Part shown: positions 17,126 through 26,374 of the stretch, piece by piece | Position numbering within the stretch: position 1 is the first letter of the stretch | How the letters are laid out: each line of letters starts with the position of its first letter | From: JAWKHR01 sp041394725 | GTDB taxonomy: Bacteria; Acidobacteriota; Vicinamibacteria; Vicinamibacterales; SCN-69-37 | Direction: 5' to 3' | Length of the DNA: 64,000 nucleotides | Assembly (NCBI GenBank): GCA_041394725.1 | Contig: JAWKHR010000013.1 | Span: 1-64,000, forward strand | Position numbers and translations under genes: made by a program | Notes under the pieces: model-generated | What the model was told of the DNA's origin: nothing | The model's database searches: none | What the model saw: only the letters and a program-made list of their open reading frames with translations

Positions 17126-19930
17126 ATGCGTCATCGCACCCGTCCGGTCATCATCACCGCCGTTCTCGCTCTGCTCTTCACCGCGCTCATCCCAGGCCGC
17201 GCGACCGTCGAGGCCCAGAACCGCAAGAACTTCTCCATCGTGGACCCCGACCAGGGGCACATCGCGCTCGGCCTCGCCATCCGCAAGCTCGGCGTGTCCG
17301 CCACCTTCATGCAGGCGCCCGCGCACCCCGACGACGAGACCAACGCGCTGTTCGCGATGTTCACGCACGGCATGGGCATCCGCTCCGTGGACGTGCAGAA
17401 CAACCGCGGCGACGGCGGCCAGAACGAGATCGGCCCCGAGCTGTTCCGCGACATCGGTGTGCTGCGCACCGCCGAGCTCCTCGCGGCGCACCGCATCGAC
17501 GGCGCCGAGCAGTACTTCACGCGCGCCATCGACTACGGCTACTCCTTCTCGCCCCAGGAGGTCATCGACAAGTGGGGCCGCCAGGACATCGTCGGCGACT
17601 ACGTCCGGCTGATCCGGACGCTGCGGCCCGACGTGATCGTGACGATGAACATCCAGGGCGGCGGCGGCGACCGCGCGCACGAGGCGACGACCTTGCTCGT
17701 GCAGGAGGCGTTCCGGGCCGCGGGCGATCCGGCGCGCTATCCGGACCAGATCCGCGAGGGCCTGCGGCCGTGGCAGGCGAAGAAGCTGTACTTCAGCGGC
17801 GGCGGTGGTGGCCGCGGCGGCCGCGGCGGGCCGGGCGGCGGTGGCGGCGCGACGGCCGCCGGCGCGGACCGCGTGGCGGCGCAGCCGGCACTCACCCATG
17901 TCTGCCGGATCGACACGGGAATCTACGACGAGCTGCTCGGCCGCACCTACGCCGAGATCGGCACCGACGCCCACAGCAACCACAAGTGCCAGGGCACGGG
18001 CGGCCTGCCGCCGCTGCCGGGTCTCGCGCGCGGCGGGCGCGGCGGACGGGGCGGCTTCGGCGGCCGCGGCGGCGCCGGCGGCGGCCTGACCTACACGCTG
18101 ATGGACACGACGCTCCCCGGCCAGAAGGACGTGGACGAGACGTCGTTCTTCGACGGCATCGACATCCACCTGGCCGCGCTCGCGGGCTACGCCGGCGCGA
18201 ATCCGCCCGCGGCGCTGACGCAGGGGCTGAAGGCCGTTGCCGACGCCGCCGCGCGCGCGAAGCAGGCGTTCGACGCGGGCAACGACGCCGGCACCGCCGC
18301 GCCGATCGAGGCGGGGCTCACCGCGCTGCGCCAGCTCCGGAGCGGGCTCGCGGGCATGGGCCTTTCCGACGATGCCCGATACGAGATCGACTTCCGCCTG
18401 CGCACGAAGGAACGCGACTACGAGGACGCGGTCATCGCCGCGCACGGCCTCGCACTCGACGCGGTCGCCGACGACGGGCTGGTGATCGGCGGGCAGCCGA
18501 TCGGCCTCACGTTCGTCGCGTCGAACCGCGGCGCGACGGACGTCTCGGTGGACCGGGTCGAGATCCAGGGCTTTGCCGGCGCGGCGGCGTGCGCGGCCGG
18601 CACGGCGACGCCGAACGGCGTCTACACGTGCACGTCCGACGCCACCATCCCGCGCGACGCGAAGCCGACCGAGCCCTACTTCCACGACACCTACTGGAAG
18701 AACCCGTCGAGCCAGGCGATCTACACCTTCGATCCGGGCGTCCCGTTCGGCGTGCCGTTCGCGCCGTCGCCCTTCCGCGTCACGTTCCACCTGACGGCCG
18801 GCGGCGTGAAGGTCACGAAGGAGATGCCGGTCGAGTTCCGCTATGTCCAGGACCTGTACTTCGGCGACAAGCGGATGGAAATCACCGTCGAGCCGGCGTT
18901 CTCCGTGCGCGTGACGCCGACGCTCGCGGTCATCCCCGCGTCGGCCGACGGCGCCGCGGCGCCGGTGGGCCGCGACGTGTTCGTCTCGGTCACCAACAGC
19001 ACCAAGGGCGCGGCGCAGACGACCGTCGCGCTGACCGCGCCGGCGGGCTGGACGGTGACGCCGGCGACGGCGCCCATCGCCTTCGAGAAGGAAGACGAGT
19101 CGCTGAGCGCGCGCTTCCACGTCACGGCGCCGGCGGGCGTGAAGAACGGCACCTACGCCCTGAAGGCCGCGGTCACGTCGTCGGTGACGGGCACGGAGAA
19201 GTTCACCGACGGCTACCAGGCGATCGAGTACCCGCACATCGCGCGGCGGCAGGTCATCAAGCCGGCCGAGACGACCGTCGAGGTGCTGGACGTGGTGACC
19301 AGGCCCGGGCTGAACGTCGGCTACATCGAGGGCGTCGGCGACCAGGTGCCGCCGGCCATCGAGCAGCTCGGCGCGAAGGTGACCTTCATCGACACGGACG
19401 AGCTGGCGTGGGGCGACCTGTCGAAGTACGACGTGATCATGACCGGCGTCCGCGCCTACGAGCGGCGCGATGACCTGCGCGCCTACAACCGCCGGCTCAT
19501 CGACTACGCCTCCGCCGGCGGCACGGTCATCGTCCAGTACAACAAGATGGAGTTCAACGACGCGCAGTACGGGCCGTACCCGGCCGTCGTGGGTCGGGGG
19601 CGGGTGGCCGACGAGGACGTGCCGGTGAAGATCCTCGTGCCGAACTCCCCGGTCTTCAACACGCCGAACGAGATCGGGCCGCTGACCTGGCAGCACTGGA
19701 CCCAGGAACGCGGCCTGTACTTCCTCGGCGAGAAGGATCCGAGGTATACCGACCTCATCTCCATGACGGACTCGTTCCCGGACAACCCGGGCGAGAAGCT
19801 CGGATCGCTCGTCGAGGCGAAGGTCGGCCAGGGTCGCTGGCTCTACGTCGGCCTCGGCCTGTGGCGGCAGCTGCCGGCCGCCACGCCCGGCGCGTATCAG
19901 CTGCTGGCCAACCTGATCAGCCTGAAGTGA
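17126..19930 (+). CDS. Secreted PIG-L/LmbE deacetylase with NEW3-like and amidotransferase-like domains
   Basis: A 934-residue exported protein. After a signal peptide (MRHRTRPVIITAVLALLFTA) comes a PIG-L domain with the zinc/catalytic motif AHPDDE (residues 66-71), then NNRGDGGQNEIG and a downstream HEAT histidine. PIG-L enzymes remove N-acetyl groups from sugars such as GlcNAc conjugates. Two glycine/arginine-rich inserts break the domain, around residues 226-240 and 296-315. Beta-rich NEW3-like sequence follows (SVTNSTKGAAQTTVALTAPA). The last 200 residues (EVLDVVTRPGLNVGYIEGVG onward) resemble a glutamine-amidotransferase/ThuA-like fold. Exported acidobacterial proteins of this design exist but their substrates are not established. 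It overlaps the next gene by 4 bases (GTGA). Confidence 0.85.
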   Translation: MRHRTRPVIITAVLALLFTALIPGRATVEAQNRKNFSIVDPDQGHIALGLAIRKLGVSATFMQAPAHPDDETNALFAMFTHGMGIRSVDVQNNRGDGGQNEIGPELFRDIGVLRTAELLAAHRIDGAEQYFTRAIDYGYSFSPQEVIDKWGRQDIVGDYVRLIRTLRPDVIVTMNIQGGGGDRAHEATTLLVQEAFRAAGDPARYPDQIREGLRPWQAKKLYFSGGGGGRGGRGGPGGGGGATAAGADRVAAQPALTHVCRIDTGIYDELLGRTYAEIGTDAHSNHKCQGTGGLPPLPGLARGGRGGRGGFGGRGGAGGGLTYTLMDTTLPGQKDVDETSFFDGIDIHLAALAGYAGANPPAALTQGLKAVADAAARAKQAFDAGNDAGTAAPIEAGLTALRQLRSGLAGMGLSDDARYEIDFRLRTKERDYEDAVIAAHGLALDAVADDGLVIGGQPIGLTFVASNRGATDVSVDRVEIQGFAGAAACAAGTATPNGVYTCTSDATIPRDAKPTEPYFHDTYWKNPSSQAIYTFDPGVPFGVPFAPSPFRVTFHLTAGGVKVTKEMPVEFRYVQDLYFGDKRMEITVEPAFSVRVTPTLAVIPASADGAAAPVGRDVFVSVTNSTKGAAQTTVALTAPAGWTVTPATAPIAFEKEDESLSARFHVTAPAGVKNGTYALKAAVTSSVTGTEKFTDGYQAIEYPHIARRQVIKPAETTVEVLDVVTRPGLNVGYIEGVGDQVPPAIEQLGAKVTFIDTDELAWGDLSKYDVIMTGVRAYERRDDLRAYNRRLIDYASAGGTVIVQYNKMEFNDAQYGPYPAVVGRGRVADEDVPVKILVPNSPVFNTPNEIGPLTWQHWTQERGLYFLGEKDPRYTDLISMTDSFPDNPGEKLGSLVEAKVGQGRWLYVGLGLWRQLPAATPGAYQLLANLISLK

Positions 19931-22740
19931 CCCGCATCGCCCTCTGTCTGCTCGGCCTCGTCGGCGTCCTGCTGCCGGGCGTCGGGCAGACGGGGGTGAT
20001 GGCCACGACCGCGGCAACGGCCGGATCGGCCGCGCAAGCCGCGGCGCTTCAACCCGCGTCCGAGTGGCCGACGCTCGCGGCCAACCCGCAACGGACGTCG
20101 CACAACGACGTCGAGGTCCGCGGCGATCTCCGCGTGGACTGGTACCGGGTGATCGACCCGTACGTGGACGCGAAGGTCCAGGTGATCGCCGCGGCCGGAC
20201 GCGTGTTCCTCTCCACGTCGCAGGGCCTCTATGCCTTCGACGCCGCGACCGGGACAGAGCTGTGGGTCTACGGCACGGAGCTGCCGCTCGGGCACTCGCC
20301 GACCGTCGCCACCATCGGCGGCCGGTCGATCGTCTACGCGCCAGGCTTCGATCATCGCGTGCACGCGATCGACGCGGCGACCGGCGCCCCCGTCGAAGGC
20401 TACACGCCGTTCGAGGCCGGCGCGGGCTTCGAAACCAACCCGCTGGTGCTGACCGGAGCCGGCGCCGGTTCCCCCGGTGAAGCCGGCAACCCGAACCTCA
20501 TCATCGCCGCGAGCCGCGACGGTCAGGTCTACGGCCTCGACGCGGTGACCGGCGCGAAGCGCTGGAGCGTCCAGACCGGCGGGCCGATCCGCTTCAGTCC
20601 GGCCTACGACGCGGGGCGCGCGTACGTCGCGTCGGACGATGGGTTCGCGTATGCGATCGACGCGCGGACGGGCACGGTCGTGTGGAAGTCCGCGGCGCTG
20701 CCCGGCGCCGGCTTCAGCACCTACTGGCCGGTGATCTGGACCGACACGCATCGCGCGTCACCGACGTCCGGCCAGACGTTCATCCTCCTGACGCTGTCGA
20801 AGAAGGCCGCGACCTACGGCTGGTGGGGACCGGGCACGGCCTATCACCAGGAGAACGACGAGATGGAGGGCTGCGCGCCGGCCGGTGCGCCGCCGCCGTA
20901 CCTCTGGTCCGGCGCGACCGCGGTGCTCGACTGCTCGCCGATCTTCGACTACTTCAACCAGCGGCGCCCCGATCGCCGCAACCTGATCGCGCTCCGCGCG
21001 ACCGACGGCACCGAGGTCACGCCGTACGCGCCGGTGAACTGGGCCGGCGCGTCGCACGGCGGCCAGAAGCACCCGCCCATCGTCGGCGGCGACGGCGTGC
21101 TCTACACGGAGATCGGCTACAACCACGGCGGCAACGGCGGCTGCACGGGCTGGATTGCCGGCTGGGCGTTCGGCACCGCCCGCGTGAGCCGGATCTGGGA
21201 CGACGCCGGCGCGTGCGACGAGCCGCCGGCGTTCACGAGCGGCGGCAACCTCGTCTACTGGGGCGAGGGCGTGAACCACCAGGCGTGGGGCACGGTGGAC
21301 GTCGCGCGTCCGCCCGGCCGGAACGCGTGGACGTGGCAGGATCCCAGGGCCGTGCCCGGCGCGCGGACGAAGTACTTCTTCAACCCGAACGCGCCGGACC
21401 TGTGGCTGGCGTCACGCTTCGGCGACGCGACGAACGGCGTCTACAGCTACTACGACGGCGTGACCAACCAGAGCCCGGTGCCGTATCGGGGCCGACTGTA
21501 CCTCGTCAACGCGAACGTCCTGTACGCGATGAGCCCGGAGGGCCGGAGTCGCCAGCTGCCCGCGGCGACCGCGCCGGCCACGCGGGCGGCCGCGGCGATC
21601 TCGCTGACGCGCGACGACGTCCGGCGCCGGCTCGCGACGGAGGTGGAGAAGATCGTCGAGGCCGGCCACCTGCGGCCGGGTTACTACAACTTCGGGTACG
21701 TCAATCGCTGGCTGGGGACGAACCACGTCTACCGGCCGGACGCGCCGCGGACCGAGGTCATCGCGGGCGACCGGATGACGGACTACTTCCACACGCCCGG
21801 CGACACGCTGGCGACGCTCTCGGCGGCGCTGCCCTACCTCGACGCCGCGCTGCAGGCGCGCGTGAAGACGTATCTCCGCGCGGAGCAGGCGGCCTATCCG
21901 GTGGAGCGCGTCGCGCACATCGGCTGGCGCGACGGCGCGCGCCGTGAGGCCTGGCCCGATCCGCCGGAGCTGGCGGCGATCATGCGCGACGGCAGCCCGG
22001 AGATGCCGGTCACCACGCCGCGCGAGACGATCACGTATCCGACCTGCTGCGCCACGTGGGTGAACATCGGCCCGTTTCCGCCCGACGCCTTCGACGGCGC
22101 CTGGCGCTACGCCGCGGCCGTGCTCGATCCGGCCGGCGCCCGGGCGCTCTTCGACGCGATGAAGCCGCGGCTGCCGCGGACGGCCGGGACGGACCTCAAC
22201 GACCTCTCCCTGGTGCTGTGGCCGTACATCCTCAACCAGTACATCGCCGGCTATCGCGGCTACCTGGAGCTGGAGCGGCTGGCGGGCTACACGCGCGACG
22301 TCTCGGAGAGCACCGAGTATGCCGAGTACCAGCGGCTCCTGGCGCTCCGCGTCGATCACTTCGACGCGAACTCGCCGTTCGCGAGCTTCCGCGCGGAGGA
22401 GTACCAGCACAACTTCGTGCTCAACGTCGCGCGCAACTTCATGTGGCTCACGCCCGAGCTTGGCGAGGCGCTCGGCGCGCGCCAGCGCGAGGCGGTGCGG
22501 GCCGCGCTGGCCGAGTACGACGCGGTGGCACCGTTCTGGTTCGTGCCGAAGTACGAGCGCACGTACGAGGAGGGCGTCGGGCACCACCTCTTCGACCGGT
22601 GGGCGCTGTTCCTGGCGCGCGCCTACGTGATCGGCGCGCCGTTCGGCGAGCTGGTGAAGTACCTCGACGAGCCGGCGTTCGCGCGCGGCGACCTGTTCTA
22701 CATCCAGAACCTGATCGCGACCCTGGCGGCGCCGGACTGA
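19927..22740 (+). CDS. PQQ-type beta-propeller fused to a C-terminal alpha-helical domain
   Basis: A 937-residue protein with a GTG start that overlaps the PIG-L stop. An N-terminal hydrophobic segment suggests export. About residues 45-570 contain repeated propeller strands, for example GLYAFDAATGTELWVYG, HAIDAATGAPVEGY, YGLDAVTGAKRWSVQTG and YAIDARTGTVVWKSAALP, typical of PQQ-like/BamB folds. There is no clear cytochrome c motif and the PQQ-coordinating residues cannot be judged, so this may bind no cofactor. The last 350 residues are mainly helical (SLVLWPYILNQYIAGYRGY, NFVLNVARNFMWLTPELGEAL) and I do not recognise the fold. Coupled translation suggests it works with the deacetylase outside the cytoplasm. 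Confidence 0.78.
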   Translation: MTRIALCLLGLVGVLLPGVGQTGVMATTAATAGSAAQAAALQPASEWPTLAANPQRTSHNDVEVRGDLRVDWYRVIDPYVDAKVQVIAAAGRVFLSTSQGLYAFDAATGTELWVYGTELPLGHSPTVATIGGRSIVYAPGFDHRVHAIDAATGAPVEGYTPFEAGAGFETNPLVLTGAGAGSPGEAGNPNLIIAASRDGQVYGLDAVTGAKRWSVQTGGPIRFSPAYDAGRAYVASDDGFAYAIDARTGTVVWKSAALPGAGFSTYWPVIWTDTHRASPTSGQTFILLTLSKKAATYGWWGPGTAYHQENDEMEGCAPAGAPPPYLWSGATAVLDCSPIFDYFNQRRPDRRNLIALRATDGTEVTPYAPVNWAGASHGGQKHPPIVGGDGVLYTEIGYNHGGNGGCTGWIAGWAFGTARVSRIWDDAGACDEPPAFTSGGNLVYWGEGVNHQAWGTVDVARPPGRNAWTWQDPRAVPGARTKYFFNPNAPDLWLASRFGDATNGVYSYYDGVTNQSPVPYRGRLYLVNANVLYAMSPEGRSRQLPAATAPATRAAAAISLTRDDVRRRLATEVEKIVEAGHLRPGYYNFGYVNRWLGTNHVYRPDAPRTEVIAGDRMTDYFHTPGDTLATLSAALPYLDAALQARVKTYLRAEQAAYPVERVAHIGWRDGARREAWPDPPELAAIMRDGSPEMPVTTPRETITYPTCCATWVNIGPFPPDAFDGAWRYAAAVLDPAGARALFDAMKPRLPRTAGTDLNDLSLVLWPYILNQYIAGYRGYLELERLAGYTRDVSESTEYAEYQRLLALRVDHFDANSPFASFRAEEYQHNFVLNVARNFMWLTPELGEALGARQREAVRAALAEYDAVAPFWFVPKYERTYEEGVGHHLFDRWALFLARAYVIGAPFGELVKYLDEPAFARGDLFYIQNLIATLAAPD

Positions 22741-22779
22741 GGCGGCGCGGACGCGCCTGACGGCGGCCGGTGCCGCGCG

Positions 22780-24072
22780 TCAGCGTGCCGCCGGCGTGAT
22801 CGCCTCGAGGCCGCGCATGTAGGGGCGCAGCGCCTCGGGCACCACGACCGTGCCGTCCTGCTGCTGGTAGTTCTCGAGGATCGCGATGAGCGTCCGGCCC
22901 ACGGCCAGGCCCGAACCGTTCAGCGTGTGCGCGAACTGGACCTTGCCGCCGCCCTCGGGCCGGAACCGGATGCCGGCCCGGCGCGCCTGGAACGCCTCGG
23001 TGTTGCTGCACGAGGAGATCTCGCGGTAGGTCTTCTGGCTCGGCAGCCAGACCTCGAGATCGTGCGTCTTCGCCGACGCGAAGCCCATGTCGCCCGTGCA
23101 GAGCGTGATGCGACGATACGGCAGCTCCAGCCGCTCGAGCACGGTCTCCGCGTTCCGGGTCAGCCGTTCCAGTTCCTCGTGCGATCGCTCGGGCGTCGTG
23201 ATGGCGACGAGCTCGACCTTGTCGAACTGGTGCTGGCGAATCAGGCCGCGCACGTCGGCGCCGTAGGATCCCGCCTCGCTCCGGAAGCACGGCGTGTAGG
23301 CCGTGTACCGGCGCGGCAGCGTCGCGCCGTCCACGATCTCCTCGCGGTGCAGGTTCGTGAGCGGCACCTCGGCGGTCGGGATCAGGAAGAGATCCCAGTC
23401 GCCGGCAATCCTGAAGAGGTCCTGCTCGAACTTCGGCAGGTTGCCCGTGCCGGTCAGCGCGGCCCGGTTGACGAGGAACGGCGGCTCGACCTCCAGGTAG
23501 CCGTGCTCGGTGGTGTGGAGGTCGAGCATGAAGTCGATGAGCGCGCGCTCCAGCTGCGCGCCGGCGCCGAGCAGCACGGAGAACCGCGCGCCGGACATCC
23601 GCGTGGCGCGCTCGAAGTCGAGGATGCCGAGCGCGGGCCCGAGGTCCCAGTGCGGCTGCGGCTCGAAGTCGAACTCGCGCGGCGTGCCCCACCGCTTGAC
23701 CTCGACGTTGTCGGCCGCGCTCGCCCCGACGGGCACGCTCTCGTGGGGCAGGTTGGGCAGCGTCAGGAGCCGCGCGTCGCGCTTCGCCTCGACCTCGGCG
23801 AGCTCCGCCTCCAGCGTCTTGATCCGGGCGCCGCGGGCCTTGTTCTCGGCGAAGATGGCCGAGGGATCCTCGCCCGCCCGCTTCGCCCGGGCGATCGCCT
23901 CGCCCGACGCGTTCTGGTCGCGCTTGAGGCTCTCCACCTCCGGAATCAGCCGGCGGCGCTCCGCCTCGAGTGCCGCCAGTTCCTCGAGGTCCGTCGTCGG
24001 GTCCATGCCCCGCGAACGCAGCCGTTCCAGAACCGTCGCCTGTTGGTCCCTGACCAGTGCCGGGTCGAGCAT
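22780..24072 (-). CDS. serS: Serine--tRNA ligase
   Basis: A 430-residue class II synthetase that charges tRNA-Ser (and tRNA-Sec) with serine. The N-terminal 105 residues are the long antiparallel coiled-coil arm (LEALEAERRRLIPEVESLKRD region) that holds the tRNA long variable arm. Motif 2 includes YTPCFRSEAGSYGADVRGLI and motif 3 ends with GSGLAVGRTLIAILENYQQ. LIPTAEVPLTNLHREEI and the adenylate-site TGTGNLPKF are also present. The start is the ATG at 24072, with a -10 element TACGAT ending only six bases upstream. It is divergent from galU. A partner tRNA-Ser gene lies 6 kb away. Confidence 0.97.
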   Translation of the reverse strand: MLDPALVRDQQATVLERLRSRGMDPTTDLEELAALEAERRRLIPEVESLKRDQNASGEAIARAKRAGEDPSAIFAENKARGARIKTLEAELAEVEAKRDARLLTLPNLPHESVPVGASAADNVEVKRWGTPREFDFEPQPHWDLGPALGILDFERATRMSGARFSVLLGAGAQLERALIDFMLDLHTTEHGYLEVEPPFLVNRAALTGTGNLPKFEQDLFRIAGDWDLFLIPTAEVPLTNLHREEIVDGATLPRRYTAYTPCFRSEAGSYGADVRGLIRQHQFDKVELVAITTPERSHEELERLTRNAETVLERLELPYRRITLCTGDMGFASAKTHDLEVWLPSQKTYREISSCSNTEAFQARRAGIRFRPEGGGKVQFAHTLNGSGLAVGRTLIAILENYQQQDGTVVVPEALRPYMRGLEAITPAAR

Positions 24073-24078
24073 GGGTGG

Positions 24079-24107
24079 ATCGTAGCTCAGGCGGCACCTG
24101 CTAAGAT
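24079..24107. promoter_or_regulatory. Face-to-face -10 elements of serS and galU
   Basis: TACGAT on the minus strand (24084-24079) ends six bases before the serS ATG. TGCTAAGAT on the plus strand (extended -10, 24099-24107) ends seven bases before the galU GTG. The whole spacer is 42 bases, so both messages would begin at or next to their start codons. No -35 boxes are evident. These are predicted leaderless transcripts. Confidence 0.5.
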
Positions 24108-24114
24108 CACCCCC

Positions 24115-24984
24115 GTGCCACAGGTCCGAAAAGTCGTCTTCCCCGCCGCCGGTCTCGGCACCCGATTCCTGCCCGCCACCAAGGCCCAGCCCAAGGAAAT
24201 GCTGCCCCTGGTGGACAAGCCGATCATCCAGTACGGCGTCGAGGAAGCCGTCGCCTCGGGCATCACGAACATCCTGCTCGTGACCGGGCGCGGCAAGAAC
24301 GCCATCGAGGACCACTTCGACGTCGCCGTCGAGCTCGAGAACTTCCTCGAGTCGCGCGGCAAGCACGACATGCTCGACGCGGTCCGGCGGATCTCCGGAA
24401 TGATCAAGGTCGCCTACGTCCGGCAGGGCGAGCCGCTCGGCCTGGGCCACGCCATCCTCGTGACCCGCGACCTGGTCGGCAACGAGCCCTTCGCCGTCGT
24501 CCTGGCCGACGATGTGATCGACGCGGACCCGCCGGCGATCGCGCAGATGCTGAAGGTGTTCGAGGAGGTGGACGGCCCGGTCATTCTCGTCGAGCGCGTG
24601 CCGCGCAACGAGGTCTCGCGGTACGGGGTGATCGCCGCCGAGGCCATCCGCGACGGCGTCTACCGCGTGACCGACCTGGTCGAGAAGCCGCCGGTCGAAG
24701 AAGCGCCGTCGGACCTCGCCATCATCGGACGCTACATCCTGACGCCGGACATCTTCGACGCGCTCGAGGCGACCGCGAGTGACCGGACGGGCGAGATCCA
24801 GCTCACCAACGGGCTGAAACGGCTGCTGAAATCACGGCCGATCTACGCCTGTGAAGTGACCGGCGTCCGCCACGACACCGGGAACAAGATCGGATTCCTG
24901 AAGGCCGCCGTCTACTTCGCGCTGCGCCGGCCGGAACTCGCGGGCCCGTTCAGGGAATACCTGCGGTCGCTGAAGCTCGACTGA
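24115..24984 (+). CDS. galU: UTP--glucose-1-phosphate uridylyltransferase
   Basis: A 289-residue sugar-nucleotide pyrophosphorylase that joins UTP and glucose-1-phosphate to make UDP-glucose, the precursor of uronic acids and many glycans. VVFPAAGLGTRFLPATKAQP is the nucleotide-binding signature, with PLVDKPIIQYGVEEA and later VLADDVIDADPP and YGVIAAEAI. The C-terminus VRHDTGNKIGFLKAAVYFAL is diagnostic of the bacterial GalU group. The start is the GTG at 24115, two codons before the family start, because of the -10 element just upstream. UDP-glucose would be the substrate of the nucleotide-sugar dehydrogenase at 5141 if that is a Ugd. Confidence 0.96.
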   Translation: MPQVRKVVFPAAGLGTRFLPATKAQPKEMLPLVDKPIIQYGVEEAVASGITNILLVTGRGKNAIEDHFDVAVELENFLESRGKHDMLDAVRRISGMIKVAYVRQGEPLGLGHAILVTRDLVGNEPFAVVLADDVIDADPPAIAQMLKVFEEVDGPVILVERVPRNEVSRYGVIAAEAIRDGVYRVTDLVEKPPVEEAPSDLAIIGRYILTPDIFDALEATASDRTGEIQLTNGLKRLLKSRPIYACEVTGVRHDTGNKIGFLKAAVYFALRRPELAGPFREYLRSLKLD

Positions 24985-25019
24985 ACACTCGTCGAGCTCG
25001 CCCACTCGATCGCCGGACG

Positions 25020-25397
25020 TCAGCTCGATCCGTCCTTCTTCGCCGGCCTGGCAGCGGCGTCTCCGCCCGACGACTTCGTCTCGCTCGATGTCGAGCTCGA
25101 CGAGGACGACGAGCCAGAGGCCGACGACGAGGAGGAACCGCCTTTCGATTCACTCGTGGAGTCGCCCTTCGCCTCGCCCTTCGGCGAAGACCCCGATGAT
25201 CCGGATCCCGACTCGGACTTGCGCGCGTAGTCGGTGACGTACCAGCCCGACCCCTTGAACTGAATCGCGGGGGACGAGATCAGCTTCGTGACCGGTCCGC
25301 CGCACTCGGGGCAGGTCTCGACCGGCGGGTCCGAGAACTTCTGGATGCGCTCGAACCGTTTGTGACACGACTGGCATTCGTACTCGTAGAGCGGCAT
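25020..25397 (-). CDS. FmdB-family zinc-ribbon protein with serine-rich tail
   Basis: A 125-residue small protein. The N-terminus MPLYEYECQSCHKRFE and the pair Cys8/Cys11 plus Cys29/Cys32 (CPECGG) form the FmdB zinc ribbon. SSPAIQFKGSGWYVTDYARK is the conserved linker of the family. From about residue 60 it is an unusually long low-complexity Ser/Gly/Lys tail, likely disordered. FmdB proteins are widespread and proposed to regulate formamidase/amidase or other genes, but the role here is unknown. A perfect TATAAT lies 23 bases upstream on the minus strand. It converges with galU and diverges from rsmI. Confidence 0.85.
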   Translation of the reverse strand: MPLYEYECQSCHKRFERIQKFSDPPVETCPECGGPVTKLISSPAIQFKGSGWYVTDYARKSESGSGSSGSSPKGEAKGDSTSESKGGSSSSSASGSSSSSSSTSSETKSSGGDAAARPAKKDGSS

Positions 25398-25420
25398 GAT
25401 GCGTCCCTGGGCAACTCATC

Positions 25421-25428
25421 ATTATAGA
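25421..25428. promoter_or_regulatory. Overlapping divergent -10 boxes for fmdB and rsmI
   Basis: On the minus strand these bases give TATAAT (25426-25421) toward the FmdB gene. On the plus strand TATAGA (25423-25428) ends seven bases before the rsmI ATG at 25436. Polymerase cannot occupy both at once, so the two genes may compete. -35 boxes are not obvious. Confidence 0.45.
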
Positions 25429-25435
25429 AAAACCG

Positions 25436-26275
25436 ATGCCGGGCACACTCTTCGTCGTCGCGACCCCGATCGGGAACCTGGAGGACCTGACGTTCCGGGC
25501 CTCCCGCGTCCTGCGGGACGCCGACGTGGTCGCCGCCGAGGACACGCGGCGCACCGCCAAATTGCTGACCCATTACGGGATCCGGAAGCCCCTGGTCAGC
25601 CTCCGGGAACACAACGAGCGGCGGGAATCAGAGCGCCTGATCGCCCGGTTGCAGGCCGGCGAGTCCGTCGCCCTGGTGTCGGACGCTGGCACCCCGGCCA
25701 TCGCGGACCCGGGGGCACGCCTGGTGGGCCTCGCGCGTGCGGCCGGCCTTCCGGTGGTCCCGATTCCCGGGCCTTCCGCGGTGGTCACGGCACTTTCCGT
25801 GTCGGGACTCCTGGCGGATGAGTTCGCCTTCATGGGATTCCCGCCGGCAAGCGGACCGAAACGGACGGAGTGGTTCCAACGACTCGCCCGGGAGACCAGG
25901 CCGGTGGTCTTCTTCGAAGCACCTCACCGAATCAGAAAGACCGCGGAGTCCCTTCGAGGAGTCGAGTTTTCCAAACGACCAATTTTGGTTCATAGAGAGT
26001 TAACCAAGATATTCGAAGAATTGGTCGAACAACACAATAACGCCGGTGGCAAGGCCCTTCCAGAAAAGGGCGAATATGTCATCGTCGTCGGGCCAGGAGG
26101 TGAGGCTGAAATGAGCCCAGAAACAGAGGCCAAGGCTCTCAGAATCATGGACAGCCTCGTCGGGCACGGCGACTTCGAGTATCAGGAGGCACTGGAGCTT
26201 GCAGCCAGGTCAGTGGGCGCCACAGGTTCGCTGGTCAAGAGAGCTGACAAGAAACGCAGATATTCTGGTAAATAG
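25436..26275 (+). CDS. rsmI: 16S rRNA (cytidine1402-2'-O)-methyltransferase
   Basis: A 279-residue tetrapyrrole-methylase-fold enzyme that methylates the ribose of C1402 in 16S rRNA. Family motifs are clear: LFVVATPIGNLEDLTFRA at the N-terminus, AEDTRRTAKLL, LVSDAGTPAIADPGARLV, PGPSAVVTALSVSGL and FEAPHRIRKTAESL. The ATG at 25436 gives the usual N-terminus. The last third (from about 25950) switches to AT-rich codons (for example a run of aat, ata, gaa and ttg near 25980-26040), unlike the rest of the gene, while the protein still reads as RsmI (HRELTKIFEELVE). It stands alone between the FmdB and TPR genes. Confidence 0.95.
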   Translation: MPGTLFVVATPIGNLEDLTFRASRVLRDADVVAAEDTRRTAKLLTHYGIRKPLVSLREHNERRESERLIARLQAGESVALVSDAGTPAIADPGARLVGLARAAGLPVVPIPGPSAVVTALSVSGLLADEFAFMGFPPASGPKRTEWFQRLARETRPVVFFEAPHRIRKTAESLRGVEFSKRPILVHRELTKIFEELVEQHNNAGGKALPEKGEYVIVVGPGGEAEMSPETEAKALRIMDSLVGHGDFEYQEALELAARSVGATGSLVKRADKKRRYSGK

Positions 26276-26306
26276 CCAATCAGACTGTCGTCCAAGTGAG
26301 GCTGGC

Positions 26307-26374
26307 TTGACCTCGGCGACTGGCGTTTGCTAGTTTCAGCCTTTCCCTGTTCCCCTCCAGATTGGGAGTACTCC
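26307..26374 (+). promoter_or_regulatory. Promoter and palindrome upstream of the TPR gene
   Basis: TTGACC (26307-26312), an 18-base spacer and TAGTTT (26331-26336, preceded by TGC) form a plausible sigma-70 promoter. Just before the ATG lies the perfect palindrome GGAGTACTCC (26365-26374), which contains the ribosome-binding bases and could form a small hairpin or an operator. Confidence 0.5.
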
